NCBI GenBank assembly: GCA_016875515.1
Contig: VGRA01000212.1
Location: forward strand, 1-5,568
DNA: 5,568 nucleotides
Reading direction: 5' to 3'
From: Deltaproteobacteria bacterium
GTDB lineage: Bacteria > Myxococcota > Myxococcia > Myxococcales > Myxococcaceae
Shown: one piece after another, positions 1 through 4,249 of the stretch
Layout: each line of letters opens with the position of its first letter
How positions within the stretch are numbered: the first letter of the stretch is position 1
Position numbers and translations under genes: made by a program
The notes under the pieces: generated by a model
The model's database searches: none
What the model saw: only the letters and a program-made list of their open reading frames with translations
What the model was told of the DNA's origin: nothing

Positions 1-65
1 CGGCAGGTGGCGCCGGCGAGCACGAGCGGCACCAGGGGGAGGAGGAGCGAGAGGCGGCGGCGCAT
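1..65 (-). CDS. Start of a leftward gene for an exported protein (partial)
   Basis: Reading leftward from an ATG at 65-63, the 21 visible codons give MRRRLSLLLPLVPLVLAGATC. This is a textbook signal peptide: three arginines, a leucine/valine-rich core of about 13 residues, then a small-residue end. The cysteine at residue 21 could be a lipoprotein site, but the residues before it (GAT) fit the usual L-A-G-C lipobox poorly, so a secreted or periplasmic protein is equally possible. An AGGA motif about 9 bases upstream of the ATG fits a ribosome binding site. The gene diverges from the asparaginase gene. The mature protein lies outside the window, so no function can be given. Confidence 0.6.
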   Translation of the reverse strand, partial: MRRRLSLLLPLVPLVLAGATC

Positions 66-110
66 GGCGTTTTTCCTGGGACGGCGCGCTGTAGCCCGCG
101 GCCGTGGGCC

Positions 111-118
111 TGTAAACT
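111..118 (+). promoter_or_regulatory. Possible -10 element for the asparaginase gene
   Basis: TGTAAACT is the only AT-rich word in the 63-base divergent region. It ends 10 bases before the ATG at 129. No convincing -35 box stands 16-18 bases upstream, and no Shine-Dalgarno separates it from the start codon. If it is a real -10 box, the mRNA would have an extremely short leader. Confidence 0.3.
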
Positions 119-128
119 CTCGCCGCCC

Positions 129-1130
129 ATGCCCAAGGTCCTCCTCCTCCACACCGGCGGCACGCTCGGGATGGCCGGGCGCCGCCCCCACGGGCTGCGC
201 CCCGCCGAGTTCCACCGCACCCTGCGCCGCCGCGCTCCGGAGTTGTTCGAGCTGGCGGACGTGGAGTTCGAGCTGTTCTGCAACCTGGACAGCGCGGAGA
301 TGCAGCCGGAGCTCTGGAGCGAGATGGCCGCCCACCTCCACCACCGGCTGGACGGTGTGGACGGCGCGGTGGTGACGCACGGCACCGACACGCTCGCCTA
401 CACCGCCGCCGCCCTCTCCTTCATGCTCACCGGGCTGGACAAGGCGGTGGTGCTGACCGGATCGCAGCGGCCGCTGGGGGAAATCCGCTCGGACGCCCGG
501 CTCAACCTGGTGGACGCCGTCACGTCCGCCCTGCGCGGCCCGCGCGAGGTCACCGTCTGCTTCGACAGCCACCTGTACCGCGGCAACCGCGTCCGCAAGG
601 TGAAGGTGTCAGAGTACGACGCCTTCGAGAGCCCCAATTCCCCGGTGCTCGGGACGCTGGGGGTGGAGGCCGCCTTCGCCCCCGGGCTTGGGCGGCGGCG
701 GGGACGGCGGGTGCTGCGGGCGGGGCTCGTCCCGCGCGTGTTCCTGCTCAAGGTCTTCCCGGGGATGGACCCGCAGCTGCCGCTGCAGCTGCTCCCGCAC
801 GTGGAGGGGCTGGTGCTGGAGGCCTACGGCGCGGGGACGCTGCCCGTGGACGCCCAGTTCGGGCGCTCGCTGCGGCCGCTGCTGGCAGAGGCGCGCAGGC
901 GCAACGTCCCGGTGGTCCTCACCAGCCAGGCCCACCGCAACGGCGTGGACCTGGGGCTGTACGAGTCCGGCGTGGTGGCCGCGGGGGAAGGGGCCATCGG
1001 CGGCGGGGACATGACCTCCTCCACCGCGCTGGTGAAGCTGATGCATGCGCTCGCCCACCACGCAGGGCTGGAGCGCGTGCGGGCGTACCTGGAGCGGGAC
1101 GTGTGCGGCGAGCGGACGGCCGCCCCGTGA
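129..1130 (+). CDS. ansA: Type I (cytoplasmic) L-asparaginase
   Basis: This 333-residue protein hydrolyses L-asparagine to aspartate and ammonia. The first catalytic motif is HTGGTLGM at residues 8-15, with nucleophile Thr12. The second is THGTDTLAY at 83-91, with Thr86 and Asp87. LTGSQRPLGEIRSDARLN (109-126) and LYRGNR followed by Lys157 match the E. coli AnsA core, where the equivalent lysine completes the catalytic set. A GGDMT motif near residue 292 is typical of the C-terminal domain. There is no signal peptide, and the length matches the cytoplasmic type I enzymes rather than the exported type II form. The ATG at 129 starts right at the conserved first beta strand. No Shine-Dalgarno is evident before it. 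A glutaminase-active or Glu-tRNA amidotransferase GatD-like role is less likely given the length and motifs. Confidence 0.93.
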   Translation: MPKVLLLHTGGTLGMAGRRPHGLRPAEFHRTLRRRAPELFELADVEFELFCNLDSAEMQPELWSEMAAHLHHRLDGVDGAVVTHGTDTLAYTAAALSFMLTGLDKAVVLTGSQRPLGEIRSDARLNLVDAVTSALRGPREVTVCFDSHLYRGNRVRKVKVSEYDAFESPNSPVLGTLGVEAAFAPGLGRRRGRRVLRAGLVPRVFLLKVFPGMDPQLPLQLLPHVEGLVLEAYGAGTLPVDAQFGRSLRPLLAEARRRNVPVVLTSQAHRNGVDLGLYESGVVAAGEGAIGGGDMTSSTALVKLMHALAHHAGLERVRAYLERDVCGERTAAP

Positions 1131-1160
1131 AAAGGCCTCCCGGACACCCCCCGCGTGGGC

Positions 1161-1166
1161 TAGGAT
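1161..1166 (+). promoter_or_regulatory. Possible -10 element (TAGGAT) for the FHA-GGDEF gene
   Basis: TAGGAT sits 11 bases before the GTG start at 1178, in the 47-base gap after the asparaginase stop. It could act as a -10 box giving a very short leader. Its AGGA could instead be a weakly placed Shine-Dalgarno. No clear -35 box is visible. The preceding GTGGGC also precedes the candidate -10 of the asparaginase gene. Confidence 0.3.
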
Positions 1167-1177
1167 GGGCCCCCCCC

Positions 1178-2122
1178 GTGAGCGAGAAGGACGACGACGA
1201 GAAGACCGGGATGTTCTCCGTGGCGGAGGCGGTGGCGCGCGCCCGGGCCAAGGCCCAGACGCAGGCGGCCTACCTCATTCAGCTGGCGGCCAAGCACCCC
1301 GCGGCCGTGGGCAAGATGGTCAAGCTGGAGGCGCAGGTGGTGATGGTGGGCCGGGCCACCGAGTCCGGCTTCCAGGTGGAGGACGACGGCATCTCGCGCC
1401 GGCACTGCTGCATCGAGCGGGGGGCGGGTGGCGAGTTCGTGCTGGTGGACCTGGGCAGCACCAACGGCACCTGGCTCAACGGCAACCGCGTGCAGGAGGC
1501 GTCGCTCGCGGACGGGGACAAGATCCAGATCGGCTCCAACACCGTCCTGAAGTTCAGCATCCAGGACGCGCTTGAGGAGGCGTACCAGAAGAGCATCTAC
1601 GAGTCGGCCACGCGGGACGGGCTGACGCGCGTGTACAACAAGAAGTTCTTCCTGGACGCGCTGGAGAAGGAGTTCGCCTACTGCCAGCGCCACGGGGTCC
1701 CATTGTCGCTCGTCATGTTCGACGTGGACCACTTCAAGCGCGTCAACGACACCTGGGGCCACCCGGCGGGGGACTACGTGCTCCGGCGCCTGGCCGAGCG
1801 CATGCAGGAGACGGTGCGCACCGAGGACGTGCTGGCCCGCTACGGCGGCGAGGAATTCGCGGTGCTCTTGCGCGGCGAGCAGGAGGACCGCGCGGTGGCC
1901 TGCGCCGAGCGGTGCCGCAGGGCGGTGGAGCAGACCGACTTCGTCTTCGAGGGGACGCGCCTGCCCGTGACCATCTCCCTGGGGGTGGCCACCGCGCGGG
2001 CGGACACCTTCCAGTCCGCGGCGGAGCTCGTGACGGCAGCAGACCGGCAGCTGTACCGCGCCAAGCAGGGCGGGCGGAACCGCACCTGCTGCGCGGAAGC
2101 GCCCGCCCCCTGGGGTGGATGA
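1178..2122 (+). CDS. FHA-domain diguanylate cyclase (FHA-GGDEF)
   Basis: This 314-residue soluble protein is predicted to make cyclic di-GMP from two GTP under control of a phosphothreonine-binding FHA domain. The FHA domain (about residues 48-130) shows GR at 58-59, SRRH at 73-76 and GSTNG at 93-97, the phosphopeptide-binding signature. The GGDEF domain (about 145-302) has DGLTRVYN (147-154), FDVDHFKRVND (181-191) with the metal-binding aspartates, the active-site GGEEF at 223-227, and RTED at 214-217. RTED lies exactly five residues before GGEEF and is the product-inhibition I-site. All catalytic features are intact. I prefer the GTG at 1178 over an in-frame ATG at 1103, because the latter would overlap the asparaginase gene and add a proline/arginine-rich tail without family features. 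The C-terminal tail after residue 302 is short, and its stop lies inside a metallophosphoesterase remnant. The input is probably a Ser/Thr kinase, which is an inference from the FHA domain. Confidence 0.92.
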   Translation: MSEKDDDEKTGMFSVAEAVARARAKAQTQAAYLIQLAAKHPAAVGKMVKLEAQVVMVGRATESGFQVEDDGISRRHCCIERGAGGEFVLVDLGSTNGTWLNGNRVQEASLADGDKIQIGSNTVLKFSIQDALEEAYQKSIYESATRDGLTRVYNKKFFLDALEKEFAYCQRHGVPLSLVMFDVDHFKRVNDTWGHPAGDYVLRRLAERMQETVRTEDVLARYGGEEFAVLLRGEQEDRAVACAERCRRAVEQTDFVFEGTRLPVTISLGVATARADTFQSAAELVTAADRQLYRAKQGGRNRTCCAEAPAPWGG

Positions 2123-2447
2123 CCCGGTGACGGGCCGGGCGGACGCGGCGCGCGCCTTTGCCGAGGTGCCGCGGGGGGCCACCATGCTGTGCCTGTCCCA
2201 CGCCCCGCGCGCGTTGCAGGCGGTGGCCCCGCGCGCCCCCGCCCGGTTGCTGTGCGGCCACACCCACGGCGGGCAGGTGTTCGTGCGCGGGCTGACGCCC
2301 TGGCTGTCCAGGCGACTGGGGGTGCCGCACCTTGCAGGATTGTTCCACGTGGGCGGGGCGTGGCTGTACGTCTCCCGCGGGCTGGGGGCCGCGGTGCCGG
2401 TGCGGCTGGGGGCGCCGCGCGAGTTCGCCTGCCTGACGCTCCGCTCA
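2112..2447 (+). pseudogene. 5'-truncated metallophosphoesterase (YkuE/YaeI type) remnant
   Basis: The frame through GTG 2115 reads GVDDPVTGRAD, then LCLSHAPRAL near 2187-2216, CGHTHGGQVF around 2253-2282, and further on WLYVSRGLG and an ending [11 protein letters not shown]. This is the C-terminal third of calcineurin-like phosphoesterases of the YkuE/YaeI group: the late SH-x-P and GHTHGGQ metal-binding motifs and the LYVSRGLG segment. The N-terminal metal and catalytic motifs (DxH, GDxxD, GNHD) are absent, and the DNA upstream is the 3' end of the FHA-GGDEF gene. The frame also has no stop after the homology ends and would run on antisense through the next gene to 3464. Starts at GTG 2115 or ATG 2184 (preceded by GGGGGG) could yield a fragment, but not a working enzyme. 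I read it as a decayed gene or deletion scar. A sequence assembly error is possible. Confidence 0.75.
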
Positions 2448-3347
2448 GCCGTCCACGTCCGGGATGGGGAGCTCCACCGGCTTGCCCCCGCCCGCGGGGC
2501 TGTAGAACTCGCACCCGTTGCCGCCCGAGGCCTGCGCCTCCTGCAGGGCGCCCTCGGCCCGGCGCAGCAGCTCCTCGAACGTGAGCTCCTGGCCCGGCAC
2601 CGTGGCGGACACGCCCGCGGACAGGGTGGGGCGCAGCTCCTGCTCGCCCACCTTGAGGGCGGCCCGGGCCACCCGCTCCACGATGCGCCGCGCCACCACA
2701 GTGCCGCCGGTCAGGTCCGTGTGGGGCATGAGCAGCAGCACGCGGCTCTTCGAGTAGCGGACGGGGAAGTCCGTGTCCCGGAGCGAGCGCCGGATGGCGA
2801 GCGCCATCCCCGCGTACAGCGGCCCCTGCAGCCCGGCGGCCCCCGCCTCCTTCAGCGGATCGAACGCGAGCAGCGCAACCGAGAGCGGGAAGCCGTAGCG
2901 GCGGGCGCGGTGGGCCTCCACGTGCAGCACCTCGCGGAAGTGGGCGTAGGTGTAGAAGTTCGTGAGCGGGTCCACGTTGCCGCTGCCCGGCCGCATCTGG
3001 GGCGGCTGCACCTGCCTGGCCCGGAAGCCGTGCAGTTCCACCAGCTCCGGCAGCCGCAGCGCCAGGTCCTTGCGCGAGATGGGCAGCGGCACCAACGCGT
3101 CCGCGAAGCCCGGCCGACCTCCCTCTGCACAGGCCCGCAGCAGCAGCCGCCCGGAGGCCACCTTCCGGGGGCCGCGCGAGGTGGGGGAGATGCCCGGGCC
3201 GAACAGCACCACCGTCTCCGCGGCAAGCGCCTCGAGCGACTGCGCCTCGGAAACCTTGAAACCGGCCCCCTGCACCGCGGCCACCAGCGCGCGCCGGGCG
3301 GCCGGTTGCGGTTCAATGACAGCCACGAGCATGTGTTTCGTACCCAT
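2445..3347 (-). CDS. Pseudo-receiver / degenerate GGDEF protein, likely c-di-GMP effector
   Basis: This protein has 300 residues and no signal peptide or membrane segment. Residues about 6-105 look like a response-regulator receiver fold ([26 protein letters not shown]). The acidic pair is reduced to EP, and the expected phospho-aspartate position reads VVLFGPG, so it is probably not phosphorylated. Residues about 124-285 form a GGDEF-like domain: [12 protein letters not shown] (126-137) matches the entry motif and [11 protein letters not shown] (159-169) the first metal strand with only one aspartate. The active site reads [12 protein letters not shown], with SKSRV (199-203) in place of GG(D/E)EF. 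RDTD (190-193) lies exactly five residues before it, keeping the I-site. Catalysis is unlikely, but c-di-GMP binding is plausible. The ATG at 3347 is the first after an in-frame TAA; Met6 (3332) is an alternative. The stop abuts the metallophosphoesterase remnant, and the gene diverges from rpsU. Confidence 0.88.
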   Translation of the reverse strand: MGTKHMLVAVIEPQPAARRALVAAVQGAGFKVSEAQSLEALAAETVVLFGPGISPTSRGPRKVASGRLLLRACAEGGRPGFADALVPLPISRKDLALRLPELVELHGFRARQVQPPQMRPGSGNVDPLTNFYTYAHFREVLHVEAHRARRYGFPLSVALLAFDPLKEAGAAGLQGPLYAGMALAIRRSLRDTDFPVRYSKSRVLLLMPHTDLTGGTVVARRIVERVARAALKVGEQELRPTLSAGVSATVPGQELTFEELLRRAEGALQEAQASGGNGCEFYSPAGGGKPVELPIPDVDG

Positions 3348-3380
3348 CCGGGGTGGGGATTACCACCTCCGGGGGTGGGT
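3347..3380. promoter_or_regulatory. Possible operator: tandem GC-rich repeat and palindrome
   Basis: TCCGGGGTGGG at 3347 recurs as TCCGGGGGTGGG at 3368, start to start 21 bases, about two helical turns. The second copy forms the right part of a 16-base palindrome, CCACCTCCGGGGGTGG (3363-3378), with one mismatch between its halves. The block covers the start region of the leftward gene and lies upstream of the rpsU promoter candidate. It could bind a dimeric regulator, but GC-rich chance repetition cannot be excluded. On the minus strand GGTAAT (3364-3359) lies 11 bases before the ATG and could be that gene's -10 box. Confidence 0.35.
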
Positions 3381-3397
3381 GGACAGGGGCGAGGACC

Positions 3398-3426
3398 TTG
3401 CGTTTTTCCACGCGGCGATCCATACG
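3398..3426 (+). promoter_or_regulatory. Candidate sigma-70-type promoter for rpsU
   Basis: TTGCGT (3398-3403), a 17-base spacer and CATACG (3421-3426) give a weak match to the housekeeping consensus. An alternative -10 is TACGGT at 3423. Transcription would start near 3433, leaving a leader of roughly 37 bases that contains the strong Shine-Dalgarno of rpsU. The surrounding tract is the most AT-rich in the divergent region. Confidence 0.35.
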
Positions 3427-3456
3427 GTTTGTCTTTCACGCCAACAGACACGCGGG

Positions 3457-3464
3457 GGAGGTGA
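3457..3464 (+). promoter_or_regulatory. Strong Shine-Dalgarno deciding the rpsU TTG start
   Basis: GGAGGTGA matches the anti-Shine-Dalgarno almost completely, and its GGAGG core ends 8 bases before TTG 3470. An in-frame GTG at 3461 lies inside this element, so it cannot use it as its own ribosome binding site. This favours TTG as the real start. Confidence 0.75.
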
Positions 3465-3469
3465 AGACT

Positions 3470-3664
3470 TTGTCGATCGTTCGAGTCAAGGACGGAGAGT
3501 CCATCGAGAGCGCGCTCAAGCGCTTCAAGAAGGCCACCGAGAAGGCGGGCATCCTCTCCGAGATCCGCAAGCGCGAGCACTACGAGAAGCCCTCCGTGAA
3601 GCGGAAGAAGAAGGCCATCGCGGCCAAGAAGCGCGCGGTGAAGAAGTCCCGCAAGAGCTGGTAG
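3470..3664 (+). CDS. rpsU: Small ribosomal subunit protein bS21
   Basis: This is a 64-residue basic protein of the 30S subunit platform, near the 3' end of 16S rRNA, where S21 helps initiation on natural mRNAs. The visible family signature is [20 protein letters not shown], followed by the conserved [15 protein letters not shown] block at about residues 34-48 and a lysine/arginine-rich tail. The length is close to the 70-71 residues of enterobacterial S21. The start codon is TTG, supported by the Shine-Dalgarno at 3457-3464 and by the usual N-terminus of the family; upstream codons in the frame look non-coding. It heads the rpsU-yqeY-dnaG cluster, equivalent to the macromolecular synthesis operon (rpsU-dnaG-rpoD) of E. 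coli, which couples translation, replication priming and transcription. A hairpin-rich 107-base gap follows. Confidence 0.95.
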   Translation: MSIVRVKDGESIESALKRFKKATEKAGILSEIRKREHYEKPSVKRKKKAIAAKKRAVKKSRKSW

Positions 3665-3670
3665 GCGTGG

Positions 3671-3689
3671 GCGGCTGAAGCGCCGCTTT
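3671..3689 (+). other. Small hairpin just after rpsU
   Basis: GCGGC (3671-3675) and GCCGC (3682-3686) can pair around a 6-base loop and are followed by TTT. The stem is only five base pairs and the T-run is short, so at most this is a weak terminator or part of a larger structure with the next hairpin. It begins 6 bases after the rpsU stop. Confidence 0.35.
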
Positions 3690-3698
3690 CCACACCCT

Positions 3699-3728
3699 GG
3701 GCGCGCCGGCAGCAGCTGCGGCGCGCCC
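3699..3728 (+). other. Strong GC-rich hairpin between rpsU and yqeY
   Basis: GGGCGCGCC (3699-3707) and GGCGCGCCC (3720-3728) are perfect inverted repeats. Pairing extends inward through GCAGC and GCTGC with a single bulged G, so almost the whole 30-base stretch is self-complementary. No T-run follows (CTCGTTCATTC), so it is not a canonical intrinsic terminator. In E. coli a terminator lies between rpsU and dnaG. This element could likewise attenuate or process the transcript, or protect the 3' end of the rpsU message. That role is an inference. Confidence 0.6.
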
Positions 3729-3771
3729 TCGTTCATTCAGAAGCACGCCCGTTGGACCCGAGGAGACTGTC

Positions 3772-4230
3772 ATGGCCACGCTGAGGGAGAAGATTGACGC
3801 GGACCTGAAGGACGCCATGCGCGCCCGCAACGAGCTGGTGACCGGCACGCTGCGCATGCTCAAGAGCGCCATCAAGTACAAGGAGGTGGAGCCCGGCGCG
3901 AAGGAGATAGACGACGCCACGGTGCTCTCCATCATCGGCTCGCTCATCAAGCAGCGGCGCGACAGCGTGGAGCAGTTCAAGCAGGGCGGCCGCCCGGAGA
4001 TGGCGGAGAAGGAGGAGGCGGAGATCGGCGTGCTGCAGGGCTACCTGCCCCAGCAGCTGACCGCATCCGAGCTGTCCGCCGCCGTGGCCGCCGCCATTGC
4101 CGAGTCCGGGGCAAAGTCCGCCAAGGACATGGGGCTGGTGATGAAGGCCCTCATGCCGAAGACGCAGGGCCGGGCCGAGGGCAAGGCTGCCTCGGACGAG
4201 GTCAAGGCGCAGCTGGCCAAGCTGGGCTGA
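3772..4230 (+). CDS. yqeY: GatB/YqeY domain protein
   Basis: This 152-residue protein is the full length of the stand-alone YqeY family. The visible family pattern is an N-terminal helix (LREKIDADLKDAMRARN, residues 4-20), TLRMLKSAIKYKEVE (26-40), the conserved IIGSLIKQRRDSVEQF (54-69), an EIGVLQGYLPQQL block (84-96), and a C-terminal half with GAKSAKDMGLVMKAL. The C-terminal half resembles the tRNA-interacting tail domain of the GatB subunit of Asp/Glu-tRNA amidotransferase. Its own role is not settled; a link to tRNA or translation is inferred from the fold. The ATG has a good ribosome binding site, GAGGAG at 3760-3765, six bases upstream. It lies 107 bases after rpsU and 19 before dnaG, a placement seen in many bacteria, so it is probably co-transcribed with the primase gene. 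Confidence 0.93.
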   Translation: MATLREKIDADLKDAMRARNELVTGTLRMLKSAIKYKEVEPGAKEIDDATVLSIIGSLIKQRRDSVEQFKQGGRPEMAEKEEAEIGVLQGYLPQQLTASELSAAVAAAIAESGAKSAKDMGLVMKALMPKTQGRAEGKAASDEVKAQLAKLG

Positions 4231-4233
4231 GGC

Positions 4234-4249
4234 GGCGGGGGGACGCCCC
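4234..4249 (+). promoter_or_regulatory. Hairpin over the dnaG ribosome binding site
   Basis: The only purine-rich Shine-Dalgarno candidate, GGGGGGA (4237-4243), lies in a foldback sequence. GGCG (4234-4237) can pair with CGCC (4244-4247), leaving it in the loop. Alternatively GGGG (4239-4242) pairs with CCCC (4246-4249) immediately before the ATG. Either fold could limit initiation on dnaG relative to its neighbours. The stems are only four base pairs. Confidence 0.4.

Noticed and set aside
7..375. Rightward frame covering the left edge and the start of the asparaginase gene
   Set aside because: It is an arginine/serine-rich shadow in another frame. It overlaps both the signal-peptide start and the clearly conserved asparaginase N-terminus.
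1103..1177. N-terminal extension of the FHA-GGDEF protein from ATG 1103
   Set aside because: It would overlap the asparaginase gene by 28 bases and add a proline/arginine-rich stretch without homology. GTG 1178 fits better.
1131..1177. Terminator after the asparaginase gene
   Set aside because: No stem followed by a T-run is present. The region has only short GC palindromes such as AGGCCT.
1160..2263. Leftward open frame opposite the FHA-GGDEF gene
   Set aside because: Its composition is typical of a shadow of a GC-rich gene, and the opposite strand carries complete FHA and GGDEF motifs.
2448..3464. Rightward frame that continues the metallophosphoesterase remnant for more than 330 further codons
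   Set aside because: It is antisense to a well-supported leftward gene, has low-complexity H/R/G/Q-rich composition and shows no family motifs. Such frames stay open by chance in very GC-rich DNA.
3353..3469. N-terminal extension of S21 from ATG 3353
   Set aside because: The added 39 residues are absent from the S21 family and cross the promoter and Shine-Dalgarno region.
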